Assembly (NCBI RefSeq): GCF_900129965.1
Contig: NZ_FQXM01000003.1
Span: forward strand, 62,001-126,000
Length of the DNA stretch: 64,000 nt
Direction: 5' to 3'
Source of the DNA: Clostridium grantii DSM 8605
Lineage (GTDB): Bacteria; Bacillota; Clostridia; Clostridiales; Clostridiaceae
Positions 36,372-46,360 of the stretch are shown one piece after another. Position numbers and translations under genes: made by a program. Position 1 is the first letter of the stretch. Every line of letters starts with the position of its first letter. Under the pieces are notes generated by a model that ran no database searches, was not told the origin of the DNA, and saw nothing but the letters and a program-made list of their open reading frames with translations.

Positions 36372-37700
36372 TTATTTAAGCTTTCTATATTTTCTTGAAG
36401 TCCATGCAAGATAAAATATTAATATAAAAACTAAAGTAACTATAAAAGAAAAAATCATTTTATAATTCATTCTATTAATAGTCCCCTTTTCAACAATATG
36501 AATACTATATAAAATCCCATTCTTACTATCCATTACATATAAACCATTTTTATAAAACTTTATGGATTGAATTTTATCATTGTTATTAATTTCAACAATC
36601 TTTTTTAAAACTAAATCAAAATTTAAAAGATATATGCTTTTTTTACAATTATCATAAAAATAAATTCCATCTATTTCTCCCAAAGTTCCCCATTTATCTA
36701 TTGCTAAACAATTTATTTCATTTATATTATCACTTTGATAGATAGGTGCCGGTGGATTTTCATTAGGATGATTATCCAAAACAGGAAAAACCATTTTTCC
36801 TTCTCCGTCAGTAAATCTTGGAGAACTAATAGGGTCTCCTCCACTGAAATCTGGCCAACCGTACCAATTTTTAGATTTTATTTCATAAATATAATCAGAA
36901 TCTCCTTTAATAGGCCTTTCCCCTCTATTCTCCATTCCACCAACTGAGGCTAATAATTGAGATCTACTATTAAAATCTAGTCCTTTAATATTTCTTATTC
37001 CCCAAGCAAATGTTGTTCTGTCTCCCGTTTCTAGATTATAAATAATTACTGAAGCATTTCCTGGAAAATGTGCTGGAACTATCTGTCCTTCAACGCTCTT
37101 AGAATTCTCATTTACAAAAGCACCCGTTTTTGATTCTCCATGATTTATTCCTCTTAAATTTATTTTATAGGGGGTTAAATCATGGTTAAAAGGATACTCT
37201 CTCGTCCACAAATTATCTTTTCCTACAACCCCAGAATTTGTTGCCGCTCCAATAGTTATGTATAAAAAACCTTCACTTTGTTTAATAATACTTTTATTAT
37301 AATCTCCGTAATTAGGTAGATCTTTCATTATTTCTGTTAATTCTTTATTATCAATCTCAAATTTATATAAATAGTTGTTTGATACAAAAAATAAACTTCC
37401 ACAATAATATTCCATTGAGTATATATTTAAATTTTCATTTTTTAAAATATCATAACTTTTACCATTTTCTTCAACCACTTGTACTCTATTATTATATGAA
37501 ATATAACAATTATTATTTTCATCAAAAGTAAAATCTGTTGAATCAATGATTCCTTTATACTTTAAATTATAACTCATATTTTCTTCAAATAAATCTATTG
37601 AATATTCTTTCCACAAATATTTATTTAAAATAAAAGTACTAAAAATACTAAGCAAAACAACAATTCCAAATTTAAATACTATTTTGATATAATCCTTCAT
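36372..37700 (-). CDS. Membrane-anchored glucose/sorbosone dehydrogenase-like beta-propeller
   Basis: A 442-residue protein with an N-terminal hydrophobic segment (8-26), an extracellular six-bladed propeller of the GSDH/PQQ sugar dehydrogenase superfamily, and a C-terminal membrane helix (416-436) with a basic tail. Typical propeller motifs are WGIRNIKGLDF, NWYGWPDFSGGDP and PHxxP-like loops. PQQ use cannot be proved; clostridia rarely make PQQ. It is the first gene of a leftward pair with the phospholipase-like gene (24 bases apart). Confidence 0.75.
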   Translation of the reverse strand: MKDYIKIVFKFGIVVLLSIFSTFILNKYLWKEYSIDLFEENMSYNLKYKGIIDSTDFTFDENNNCYISYNNRVQVVEENGKSYDILKNENLNIYSMEYYCGSLFFVSNNYLYKFEIDNKELTEIMKDLPNYGDYNKSIIKQSEGFLYITIGAATNSGVVGKDNLWTREYPFNHDLTPYKINLRGINHGESKTGAFVNENSKSVEGQIVPAHFPGNASVIIYNLETGDRTTFAWGIRNIKGLDFNSRSQLLASVGGMENRGERPIKGDSDYIYEIKSKNWYGWPDFSGGDPISSPRFTDGEGKMVFPVLDNHPNENPPAPIYQSDNINEINCLAIDKWGTLGEIDGIYFYDNCKKSIYLLNFDLVLKKIVEINNNDKIQSIKFYKNGLYVMDSKNGILYSIHIVEKGTINRMNYKMIFSFIVTLVFILIFYLAWTSRKYRKLK

Positions 37701-37940
37701 AAATTCACCTACCCATTAGTCTCCTACTAAATTTATATTTTATAATAGGAAATTTATGAATACTTATTATTTTAAATTCACCTAAGTTTAACAAACTTAT
37801 CATTACCATTATAATACTATTTTTATATAAAATGAATTGGTTTTTTAAAAAACCAAGAACTGTTTTGTGATTTTTTAGTGTTTTTTTATATTGAAATATT
37901 AAACATTCTATGCAAATGTTATTACTTATTTAATTTTTTA

Positions 37941-37990
37941 TTGTTTTTTTGCTATTTTATTATATAATAGTATATGTCGATGCATGTCGA
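37941..37990 (+). promoter_or_regulatory. Promoter of the symporter with direct repeats at the start site
   Basis: TTGTTT (37941-37946), a 16-base spacer and TATAAT (37963-37968). Two direct copies of ATGTCGA lie at 37974-37980 and 37984-37990, one helical turn apart and over the likely transcription start, suggesting an operator. The rest of 37701-38015 holds nothing recognisable. Confidence 0.6.
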
Positions 37991-38015
37991 TAAAATAATT
38001 TAATGGGGGATTAAA

Positions 38016-39236
38016 ATGAAAAAGACTGGAAAAAGTTTCATCAAGGATCTTGGCCTTTGGATTATAATTTCTATGGTTTTAGGTATAATCGTAGGAGTTA
38101 TAATGGGTGAAAAGGCATCAATGTTTGCTCCACTTGGGGATATTTTTATGCAATTAATTAAAATGGTAGTAATTCCATTGGTGGCTGTATCAATTATCAC
38201 TGGTGCTGCTTCAATTGGTAATTCAAAATCTGCTGGTAAAATAGGAATTGCTACTTTCGCTTATTACTTAGGAACAACCGCTTTTGCTGTATGTTTAGGT
38301 TTATTATTTGGACAACTTTTCAAACCTGGTACTGGTCTTGAGTTATCAAAAGTTCAAGCTTTATTCTCACTTGAATATGCGGATAAAGGTGGAATACCTG
38401 GTTTTTGGGAAACTGTTAAAGGAATTATTCCTACAAATCCAATTGCATCATTAGTTAACGGAAACATCTTACAGATATTATTCTTTAGTTTATTCTTTGG
38501 CTTTGGTATTTCTACTATAGAAAAAAATAAAAAAGAAACTGTTTTAACTTTCTTTAACGGTGTTACAGACGCTCTTATTTTTGTTATTTTAAAAATTATG
38601 TATTTAGCTCCTATCGGCGTATTTGCTTTAATGGCAGATGCAACAGGAACTTTAGGCTTAGATTTATTAAAATTAGTTGGTAAGTTACTTATAGTTTATA
38701 CTTTTGCACTTTTACTTCATACTTTTGGTTTCTATCCATTAATGGTTCAAATATTTTCAAAAACAAAAGCTATGGATTTTATAAAAAAGATTTACCCTGT
38801 TCAATTAGTTGCTTTATCTACAGCTTCTTCTATGGCAACTCTTTCTGTAAACATGGAGGTTTGCGAAGAATCTTTAGAAGTTTCAAAAGAAACTACATCT
38901 TTCGTACTTCCATTAGGAGCAACAATAAATATGGATGGTAATGCAATATACTATGCTCTTGCTGCTTGTTTCTTTGCACAATTATTTGGAATAGAATTAG
39001 GAATGGCTCAATATATTGCAATAATTATAACAGCTACTGTTGGTTCTATTGGTCAAGCAGGGGTTCCTGGTCCTTCATTACTAGTGGTTTCAGTATTAAT
39101 CGCTGCTAATATTCCACTTCAAGGATTACCTTTGTTATTTGCAGTTGATAGAATCTTTGACATGATGAGAACAGCTGTTAATGTAACAGGAGATGCTTCT
39201 TGTGCAGTAATAGTTGATCAATTAAGAGAAGTTTAA
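38016..39236 (+). CDS. Dicarboxylate/amino acid:cation symporter (DAACS family)
   Basis: A 406-residue transporter of the GltP/GltT/SLC1 fold with about eight membrane helices and two re-entrant loops. The signature LPLGATINMDGNAIYYA and the late MMRTAVNVTGDAS are present. The HP1 tip reads STASSMATLSV rather than the glutamate-type SSSAATLP, so the substrate may not be glutamate. RBS GGGGG lies before the ATG. Monocistronic, ended by the hairpin at 39254-39295. Confidence 0.9.
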   Translation: MKKTGKSFIKDLGLWIIISMVLGIIVGVIMGEKASMFAPLGDIFMQLIKMVVIPLVAVSIITGAASIGNSKSAGKIGIATFAYYLGTTAFAVCLGLLFGQLFKPGTGLELSKVQALFSLEYADKGGIPGFWETVKGIIPTNPIASLVNGNILQILFFSLFFGFGISTIEKNKKETVLTFFNGVTDALIFVILKIMYLAPIGVFALMADATGTLGLDLLKLVGKLLIVYTFALLLHTFGFYPLMVQIFSKTKAMDFIKKIYPVQLVALSTASSMATLSVNMEVCEESLEVSKETTSFVLPLGATINMDGNAIYYALAACFFAQLFGIELGMAQYIAIIITATVGSIGQAGVPGPSLLVVSVLIAANIPLQGLPLLFAVDRIFDMMRTAVNVTGDASCAVIVDQLREV

Positions 39237-39253
39237 TTTAAATCTATAAAGCA

Positions 39254-39295
39254 ATGCAAATAAAAAACGCTGAATGGCGTTTTTTTTATTTGCAT
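39254..39295 (+). terminator. Terminator of the symporter gene
   Basis: ATGCAAATAAAAAACGC pairs with GCGTTTTTTTTATTTGCAT around TGAATG, with an internal T-run. Confidence 0.85.
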
Positions 39296-39388
39296 TTATA
39301 TAGAATTTTACCTTACCATGTCACTCCTTTATTTCCATCAATCTACTATGTAAATGTTTAATGATTTTTGTAATAATATAAAGGTAGC

Positions 39389-39465
39389 TTGTACTGATTT
39401 TATAATTAAATCATTTATCAAATTAAATATTTAATTAAAAAACTCTTTATAGGTATCCAGTACAA
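39389..39465. other. Nested inverted repeat upstream of the LysM gene
   Basis: Outer arms TTGTACTG (39389-39396) and CAGTACAA (39458-39465) enclose a perfect palindrome AATTAAATATTTAATT. The right arm is part of TATAGGTATCCAGTACAA, related to the ends of the element at 22818-22949. It could be a small MITE or leader structure. Confidence 0.5.
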
Positions 39466-39514
39466 ATATTGATTAGCCTACATTATATTCTTTACAAAAA
39501 CAGGAGGTATTTAC

Positions 39515-40756
39515 ATGAATCATAAAAAAATTGCATCTTTTATCGCTACCTTACTTATATTTGGAAACACTGTAACTGCCAATGCAAGTATTATTAATCA
39601 TAAAGTTACTAGTGGTGATTCAATATGGAAAATTTCTCAAACATATAATATGACCTCTTCTGAATTAATGAACTTAAATAAACTAACCTCAAATACAATT
39701 TATATTGGACAAATTTTAAAAGTTAATGATTCTACTATTGAAGATTATCAAGTAGTTTCAGGGGATTCTTACTGGAAAATTTCTCAGAAGTTTAACACAA
39801 CAGTGGATAAATTACTTCAACTAAACAATACTACCTCCACAACCCTAAAGATTGGACAAGTTCTTTATGTTCCGTTTAATTCATCATCAATTAATGTTTC
39901 AAATAGTACATCTAGTACATCAAACAATACAGTAGAAACTAAAATCACTACTTACACAGTAAAATCTGGGGATTCTCTTTGGAAAATTTCTCAAACTTTT
40001 AATACAACCGCTGAAAATTTAATGACAATAAATAATCTAACCTCTTCATCAATATATATTGGACAAGTATTGAAATTAACATCTTCTACTTCAAATACAC
40101 CAATAAAAGAAACGATAATTGAAGAACCTGTCACTAAAATTGAAACTATAAATTACACAGTTACATCAGGAGATAATTTATGGAACATAGCTCAAAAATA
40201 TTGTACAACCATGAATGCTATAAAATCCAGCAATTCACTTGCCACTGATATTTTAATGCCTGGGCAAATTATAACTATTCCTGTAAATTCTAAAGAAACG
40301 GTGGCTCCAGTAGGAATAACTATGACACGAAAAAGATCAAATGACAATTATGGTGATCTTTACACTTGGGAAAACGGAAGAAGATTGTTCACTGTTGGAC
40401 AAACTGCTACATTAAAAGACTTAACTTCTGGAATAACTTTTAACGTAAAATATTACGGTGGTTCAAATCATGCTGATATAGTAACTTTAACTCAGCAGGA
40501 TACCGATAAATTAAAAAAAGTGTTTCCCTCTTGGTCTTGGAGCAGCATGAAACCAATGGTACTTTATTTCTCACAAAATGGTGTAAATCATCAATTAGCA
40601 GTAAGTATTACAGGCATGCCTCATTCCTCAACAGATATATTTACAAACGGTTTAGATGGTCACATAGATATGTATTTTTATAATTCTACAAGCCATGTAA
40701 ATAACACAATAAATACTACTCATCAAAATAATATTTTAATAGCTAATGGACAATAA
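39515..40756 (+). CDS. Secreted protein with four LysM repeats and a unique C-terminal domain
   Basis: A 413-residue protein with a signal peptide (about 1-26, cut after VTANA). Four LysM peptidoglycan-binding repeats lie at about 28-71, 77-120, 148-191 and 212-256, joined by Ser/Thr-rich linkers. The C-terminal 150 residues (from TMTRKRSNDNYGDLYTWE to the end) form a domain with many Asn/Thr and aromatic residues that I recall only from clostridial LysM proteins, function unknown. It is probably cell-wall or spore-coat bound. RBS AGGAGGT precedes the ATG. Confidence 0.85.
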   Translation: MNHKKIASFIATLLIFGNTVTANASIINHKVTSGDSIWKISQTYNMTSSELMNLNKLTSNTIYIGQILKVNDSTIEDYQVVSGDSYWKISQKFNTTVDKLLQLNNTTSTTLKIGQVLYVPFNSSSINVSNSTSSTSNNTVETKITTYTVKSGDSLWKISQTFNTTAENLMTINNLTSSSIYIGQVLKLTSSTSNTPIKETIIEEPVTKIETINYTVTSGDNLWNIAQKYCTTMNAIKSSNSLATDILMPGQIITIPVNSKETVAPVGITMTRKRSNDNYGDLYTWENGRRLFTVGQTATLKDLTSGITFNVKYYGGSNHADIVTLTQQDTDKLKKVFPSWSWSSMKPMVLYFSQNGVNHQLAVSITGMPHSSTDIFTNGLDGHIDMYFYNSTSHVNNTINTTHQNNILIANGQ

Positions 40757-40797
40757 ATAGCTTAATATACTGACATAAAAAGTAATAAAATATCCAG

Positions 40798-40896
40798 ACC
40801 TCTCATAATTATTAATATTAGATTTGTTTAAAAAGCTATTAAAATAACTTTTTATTTTAAACAAATCATAAATATATAAAATTTGAGAGGTTTTTT
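40798..40896 (+). promoter_or_regulatory. Large nested hairpin overlapping the spoVB RBS
   Basis: ACCTCTCA (40798-40805) pairs with TGAGAGGT (40884-40891). Inside, ATTTGTTTAAAA (40822-40833) pairs perfectly with 40855-40866. The right outer arm contains the Shine-Dalgarno GAGAGG of the next gene and is followed by TTTTTT, so it can be a terminator of the LysM gene, an attenuator, or a structure sequestering the RBS. Confidence 0.7.
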
Positions 40897-40898
40897 AA

Positions 40899-42422
40899 AT
40901 GATTAAAGATAAATTCCTTAAGAACTCTATAGTTCTAACTTTAACCAACTCCACTACCGGAGTTTTAAGATTTGTTTTTTCAATAATTTTATCAAGAGAA
41001 CTTGGTGCAGAGGGTATGGGTTTATTCTCTCTTATTATGCCAATTTATGATCTTTTCGCTTGTTTGATTTGCGGTGGAATGGTGACTTCTATTTCTAAAC
41101 AAACCTCTGAGTTTCACAGTAAAAAAGATATGCGAAATATTCATAGAACAATTAAGGTAACCTTATTTTTTGACTCCCTTTGGTCACTTATAATTATTGC
41201 TTTTCTATTTTTAAATTCAAATTACATCTCTCTTAAGATTATAAAAGATAGTAGAAGTCTACAAAGTATTTGGTACATATGCCCGGCTTTATTATTTGTT
41301 GCTTTATCTTCTATAATTAAAGGATATTTTTATGGAACTTACGATGTAAAAACTCCAGCAATAATAGATATTTTTGAGAAGTCATTAAGAATTGCTGCTG
41401 TTGTATTTGTAATAGAATTTTTCTCTTTGAAAGGCATTGAAAGCACAGTTACAGCCGTTTATATGGCTTTAGCTTGCGGTGAAATATTAAGTTTTATCCT
41501 TCTTTACATTACATATAAATACAGAAAAATTAAAGATAACATCAATAAATTTCCTACTCATGCAAGTGAAAGTAATTCACAACTATTATTTAATATTTTA
41601 ATAATGTCTATCCCTTTAAGTATTAACGGTTTTTTATCCACCGGAATTTCCACCGTTTCTACTTTGATTTTACCTAGACGACTTGTACTGGCTGGTTTTG
41701 ATCACGGAACTGCTTTAGCTATAATAGGAAAATTTTCTGGAATGGCTTTAACCATAATTTATTTTCCGTTGGTGGTAGTAATGTCCATGGCCATAGTTCT
41801 TATACCTGAAATTTCGGAGAATATTGCTAATAAAGATTACTACACTCTAGAAAAAAGATTAAATGGAGTATTAAGAATTTCTTTGTTACTTGGTTTGTCT
41901 ACCATGGCCATTTGTATAGGTATGCCTAAAGATTTAGGAAATCTTTTCTACGGAAGAACAGATTTAGCAACTTATATAGTTTTCGCAGCTTTATCAGCTC
42001 CTTTCACATATTTATCCGCTACATCTTTTAGTATATTAAATGGACTAGGTAAACAAGGAGTTTTATTAAAAAATTCAATAATCATGTCCATTGAAGAATT
42101 AATTCTACTATACATATTAACCTCAATCCCAAGTGTAAATATACTGGGTTATGGCATAAGCTTAATGGTTACTTCTTTAACAGCTTATATAATGAATTTA
42201 AAAGAAATACGTAAGAAATGTAATATTCAAATGAATTTTAAAGAGGTTTTTATTTATTTGTTAGTAACTATGATAATATTTCTATTCACAAATATCTTTA
42301 GCATAATAATACCTGATTTATACTTCAAAACAAAAATTATTTCTTTAATTTTTATTGGTTTTGGTTTGTATTTCGCTTTGACTACAATACTTACAAAGAA
42401 TATGGTGAACCGTGACTTTTAA
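40899..42422 (+). CDS. spoVB: Stage V sporulation protein B-like flippase (MOP superfamily)
   Basis: A 507-residue integral membrane protein with about 14 helices of the MOP/MVF exporter fold. N-terminal LTNSTTGVLRFVFSIILSRELGAEGMGLFSLIMPIY is the SpoVB/PST signature, split here only by its length. In Bacillus SpoVB flips lipid-linked precursors for spore cortex synthesis. The ATG follows the structured leader described above. A second MOP protein of another subfamily is encoded convergently downstream. Confidence 0.85.
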   Translation: MIKDKFLKNSIVLTLTNSTTGVLRFVFSIILSRELGAEGMGLFSLIMPIYDLFACLICGGMVTSISKQTSEFHSKKDMRNIHRTIKVTLFFDSLWSLIIIAFLFLNSNYISLKIIKDSRSLQSIWYICPALLFVALSSIIKGYFYGTYDVKTPAIIDIFEKSLRIAAVVFVIEFFSLKGIESTVTAVYMALACGEILSFILLYITYKYRKIKDNINKFPTHASESNSQLLFNILIMSIPLSINGFLSTGISTVSTLILPRRLVLAGFDHGTALAIIGKFSGMALTIIYFPLVVVMSMAIVLIPEISENIANKDYYTLEKRLNGVLRISLLLGLSTMAICIGMPKDLGNLFYGRTDLATYIVFAALSAPFTYLSATSFSILNGLGKQGVLLKNSIIMSIEELILLYILTSIPSVNILGYGISLMVTSLTAYIMNLKEIRKKCNIQMNFKEVFIYLLVTMIIFLFTNIFSIIIPDLYFKTKIISLIFIGFGLYFALTTILTKNMVNRDF

Positions 42423-42471
42423 ATTTAAGTTAGTACCCATTTTTTCTCTATCACATCCTTCTTCTATACAA

Positions 42472-42499
42472 AAAGCGACTCAAATACTTGAGTCGCTTT
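42472..42499. terminator. Bidirectional terminator between two flippase genes
   Basis: AAAGCGACTCAA pairs with TTGAGTCGCTTT around ATAC (perfect 12-bp stem), between the convergent stops at 42422 and 42502. Confidence 0.85.
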
Positions 42500-42501
42500 C
42501 A

Positions 42502-44109
42502 CTATACCATTCTTTTCAAAATTCCATTAGGTATAAACCTTTTGAATCTTTCTGGAAAAGCATCCATATCTTTTTTAGTTATTCCTTTTGTTAGTACCAA
42601 TCCATATACATAAGAAATTACTCCCATACCTATGGCAAATATACTTGCAATTATATTATTTAAATTCTCAGGCACTAATTCTTTGGCCAAAGTATAAATA
42701 ACTGTAAAAGTTCCAAGTACAATGAAACCCATAAATAATGATGCTAAAAATGGTTTCCATGCATACTCTATCAACTTCACTCTAATGTTTAGTTCTTTCT
42801 TGATAAGCCTATAGTTCATAATAAGCGGTATCAAAAACATAACGTAATTACCAAATACAGCCCCTATAATATTAAGTTCTGGTACACCTACCAATATATA
42901 GTTTACAACTATTTTGCCTGCTATACCCAATACTATGTACAAAGTTGATAAGTACATTTTACCTATACTTTGAAGTATAGTTGTTTGTATTAATACTACT
43001 GAATTAAGCACTAAAACTATTGCTCCAAAATATAATAAAAATGCGCCTTCCGCTGCTCCTGTAAACAACATAAAGATTGGTCTTCCTAAAACAGCAAGTC
43101 CAACCGCTGAAGGTAAAGCTAATAAAAAACAAAATCTAAAAGCATAATTAATTTTATGCTGAACTGCTTCTCTATCTTTCAATGCTGATGCACCAGATAA
43201 AGCTGGTAGTAAAGATACTTGAAATGCTGAAATCAATGCAATAGGAACACCTAGTAATGTTCTATACACATTTAGCAATGCAAATCTTTCATTAGCATAG
43301 GTTGTCGTAAATCCTATATCTAAAAGTCTTGATTTTACAATTTTTAAATCAATTATATTGCCTGAGTATTGAAGTCCTACACATACTACTAAAGGTATTC
43401 CATAATAAAGTATCTTTTTGATAGTAGCTTTATTTGTATTAGAACTTTTATCTTGATACCCTTTAGGAACTCTGATAATTTTATTTTTCTCATACATTAC
43501 AATCATATAAACTGCTGCAATAAAAGCTCCAATAGATGTACCTAATGTACCACCCGCTGCTCCTGCATCTACTCCAAATTTTATAAATGTAGCAGCAAAA
43601 ACTAGAGTGAAAATAGTATTTGCTACTTGCTCAATAACTTGTGAAATTGCTGTGGGACCCATATTTCCTCGACCTTGAAAATATCCTCTATATGAGGAAA
43701 GTATTGAAGTGAACAATAAAGTTGGCGCTAAAGCCATAATGGATAACCTTGCTTCTGGGTAATCAGTAAACTCTGCAAGTGAACCTGCAAAGAAAAACAA
43801 AATCAAACTGAAAACTACACCTAAAACAAACATCATTAACCTTGCAATTTTAAAACTTTTTACAGCATCTCTATACCTACCTTGTGCAATTTGCTCTGAA
43901 ACCAGTTTAGATATTGCTACAGGTATACCTGCATTTGCTAACACATAAATCCACGCAAATATTTGATAAGCCGCTGCATATACCCCATACCCACCTAGAC
44001 TTATAATGTTTTTAAGAAAAGGTATGTATAGCAAGGATAGTACTTTAACTATCATTGTGGCTGCCGAAAGAATAGCAAACCCTTTCGAAGTAGACTGTTT
44101 TTTCATCAT
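42502..44109 (-). CDS. YtgP/MurJ-type polysaccharide or lipid II flippase
   Basis: A 535-residue, about 14-helix MOP exporter of the YtgP subfamily. The N-terminus (FAILSAATMIVKVLSLLYIP, then GGYGVYAAAYQIFAWIYVLANAGIPVA) and the middle QYSGNIIDLKIV match this group, whose Bacillus member YtgP acts as the MurJ lipid II flippase. It is followed upstream by an RluA gene, with 9 bases between them. Confidence 0.82.
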   Translation of the reverse strand: MMKKQSTSKGFAILSAATMIVKVLSLLYIPFLKNIISLGGYGVYAAAYQIFAWIYVLANAGIPVAISKLVSEQIAQGRYRDAVKSFKIARLMMFVLGVVFSLILFFFAGSLAEFTDYPEARLSIMALAPTLLFTSILSSYRGYFQGRGNMGPTAISQVIEQVANTIFTLVFAATFIKFGVDAGAAGGTLGTSIGAFIAAVYMIVMYEKNKIIRVPKGYQDKSSNTNKATIKKILYYGIPLVVCVGLQYSGNIIDLKIVKSRLLDIGFTTTYANERFALLNVYRTLLGVPIALISAFQVSLLPALSGASALKDREAVQHKINYAFRFCFLLALPSAVGLAVLGRPIFMLFTGAAEGAFLLYFGAIVLVLNSVVLIQTTILQSIGKMYLSTLYIVLGIAGKIVVNYILVGVPELNIIGAVFGNYVMFLIPLIMNYRLIKKELNIRVKLIEYAWKPFLASLFMGFIVLGTFTVIYTLAKELVPENLNNIIASIFAIGMGVISYVYGLVLTKGITKKDMDAFPERFKRFIPNGILKRMV

Positions 44110-44118
44110 TATTCCCCT

Positions 44119-45081
44119 TTATATTCTAAGAGCATCCCTCTTTGTCTTCTTAAATATAGGCGGTAATGCTTCTGTGATTACTTTGTTTTCTAAATAAGCT
44201 AAATGCTCTGGACAATTTTTAAATTCTAATTTGTAAGCATAAAGAAACTGAAATTGTAAGCCAAATTTATTCTCAAAGTAATTATTTAACTCTTTGTTTC
44301 CATATTTTTTATCCCCAATTATAGGATTACCTAAAGAAGCTAAATGAGCTCTTAATTGATGACTTCTTCCTGTAATTAACTCTATATCAACAAAAGTAAA
44401 TAATCCAACGGAATCTATAACCTCTAAATCCATTGCAATAGGCTTGTAACCTTCTCTATTATCCTTTGATATTTGAGAAAGGTTATTAACCTCATCCTTA
44501 AGCAAATAAGCTTTATATAAATTGCTTTTCATTCTTCCTTTAACCAATGAATAATAATTTTTCTTGATACTTCTTTCTCTTATCATTTCATTAATAGCTT
44601 TTTGTGAAGGATAATTCTTTCCGAAAATAACTAATCCCGAAGTATTTCTATCTAATCTATTGCAAGAAGCCGGTGTATATGTAGTTTCTTCTTCAGGATC
44701 AAATTTTCCTGTTTCAACTAAATAAGATAAAACATAATCTGTTAAAGTAGCTTCTCCTTCTTTTTTATTAGCATGAACCAATACTCCTGGCCATTTTTCT
44801 ACTACTAATATATTCTCATCTTCATAACATATTTTCATTGCTGAGAAATCTACTTCTATAAATTCTCTTACAGTATTTTTCTTTTCACTAACAATATACT
44901 TAGCTTCAATTTGATCTCCTAAATTAAGTATATAGTTTTGTTTTATTTTTTTTCCATTAACTCTTATATCGCCTTTTCTAATAGCTTTAAATATAGCTCC
45001 TAGAGGTACATCCTTTAACCACTTACGTAAAAATTTATCTATCCTCTGTTCAGCTTCATTAGCTCCTACTTCAAATTTCAT
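44119..45081 (-). CDS. RluA-family 23S rRNA/tRNA pseudouridine synthase
   Basis: A 320-residue enzyme. An N-terminal S4 RNA-binding domain (RIDKFLRKWLKDVPLGAIF...IRVNGKKI) precedes the synthase domain with NRLDRNTSGL, containing the catalytic Asp, and GRSHQLRAHLA. The ATG at 45081 lies 5 bases after GGAGG and is chosen over 45093, which overlaps that RBS. Probably RluC-like; the target uridines are not predictable. Confidence 0.9.
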   Translation of the reverse strand: MKFEVGANEAEQRIDKFLRKWLKDVPLGAIFKAIRKGDIRVNGKKIKQNYILNLGDQIEAKYIVSEKKNTVREFIEVDFSAMKICYEDENILVVEKWPGVLVHANKKEGEATLTDYVLSYLVETGKFDPEEETTYTPASCNRLDRNTSGLVIFGKNYPSQKAINEMIRERSIKKNYYSLVKGRMKSNLYKAYLLKDEVNNLSQISKDNREGYKPIAMDLEVIDSVGLFTFVDIELITGRSHQLRAHLASLGNPIIGDKKYGNKELNNYFENKFGLQFQFLYAYKLEFKNCPEHLAYLENKVITEALPPIFKKTKRDALRI

Positions 45082-45136
45082 ATTTTCCTCCATTGTTGAT
45101 CTAATTTCATCAATCTAAATTTTGTTGTACATTACA

Positions 45137-46315
45137 TTATATACTATAATCATTCAAAAAATCTACTGCTGATTTACATTGTATAGCTACACCTACAGAA
45201 ATACACTTTTCATCCACATCAAAATTGCTATTGTGTAGAGGATATACTATATCTTTTTCTTCATTTCTAGTTCCTAGGAAATAAAAAGCCGCTGGTTTTT
45301 CTAAAGAAAAATAAGCAAAACTTTCTACTCCCATGGCCGGATGTCTAAGTTCTATTATATTATCCTTTCCTATAACATTTTCAGAAGATTTTTGAAGAAT
45401 ATCTACCACTTTATCATCATTATATAAGCAAGGATAACTTTCATCTATATGAATTTCACAAGTAGCTCTCATAGCTCTGCAAATTCCCTCAGTTATTTCA
45501 ACTAATCTTTCTTTAACATATTGTCTATGCTCTAAAGTCATTGTTCTCATCATACCTTCTATTTCAACAAACTCTGGTATAATATTTTGCGCTGTTCCTC
45601 CATTAATTTTTCCAATAGATATTACCGCAGGATAAACTGCTGAGATTTCCCTTGAAACTATGTTTTGAAGAGAACTTACAACATTTGATGCAATAACAAT
45701 AGGATCTATTGATCTATGTGGGTATGCACCATGTCCTCCTTTACCAATTATTTTTATATAAAATGGATTAGAAGCCGCATTTACTACATCTCTTTTGATT
45801 CCTATTTTACCAACTTCTATTTCCGGTTCCACATGAAGACCAAAAATACCATGAACTTCAGGATTTTTAAGCACTCCATCCTCTATCATCTTTTGAGCTC
45901 CACCAGTAGTTTCCTCTGCTGGTTCAAATAATAATTTAACATTTCCCTTTAACTGATCCTTCATTTCATTCAAAATTTTTGCAGCACCCATTAATATTGT
46001 TGTATGTACATCATGGCCACAAGCATGCATTGTATTCCCTGTTGTAGAAGTGTAAGAAGTTTTTCTAGTTTCTTTTATAGGCAGTGCATCCATATCTCCT
46101 CTCAAAGCAACTGTTTTATCTCCATTACCTCTTATAATTCCACATATACCAGTGGTAGCTGTTTCATAATATTCTATACCTTCTTTTTCTAAAAACTCTT
46201 TAATTTTATCCCTAGTTCTGTATAATTGAAAATCTAGTTCAGGATACATATGTAAATCTCTTCTTATATCTATTAACTCATCTTTAATATTATTTGCTTT
46301 TTCTAAAAAATTCAT
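45137..46315 (-). CDS. M20-family amidohydrolase/peptidase
   Basis: A 392-residue zinc enzyme of the M20D (hippurate hydrolase/IAA-amino acid hydrolase) group. GDMDALPI, MHACGHDVHTTILMGAA, EPAEETTGGAQKMIEDG and the dimerisation lid with GKGGHGAYPH are all present. It cleaves N-acyl amino acids in the cytosol, exact substrate unknown. Separated by 55 bases from the RluA gene. Confidence 0.92.
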   Translation of the reverse strand: MNFLEKANNIKDELIDIRRDLHMYPELDFQLYRTRDKIKEFLEKEGIEYYETATTGICGIIRGNGDKTVALRGDMDALPIKETRKTSYTSTTGNTMHACGHDVHTTILMGAAKILNEMKDQLKGNVKLLFEPAEETTGGAQKMIEDGVLKNPEVHGIFGLHVEPEIEVGKIGIKRDVVNAASNPFYIKIIGKGGHGAYPHRSIDPIVIASNVVSSLQNIVSREISAVYPAVISIGKINGGTAQNIIPEFVEIEGMMRTMTLEHRQYVKERLVEITEGICRAMRATCEIHIDESYPCLYNDDKVVDILQKSSENVIGKDNIIELRHPAMGVESFAYFSLEKPAAFYFLGTRNEEKDIVYPLHNSNFDVDEKCISVGVAIQCKSAVDFLNDYSI

Positions 46316-46360
46316 ACTTTTCCCCCATTTATCTTTATAATAAATTGCTTTAAATAAACA

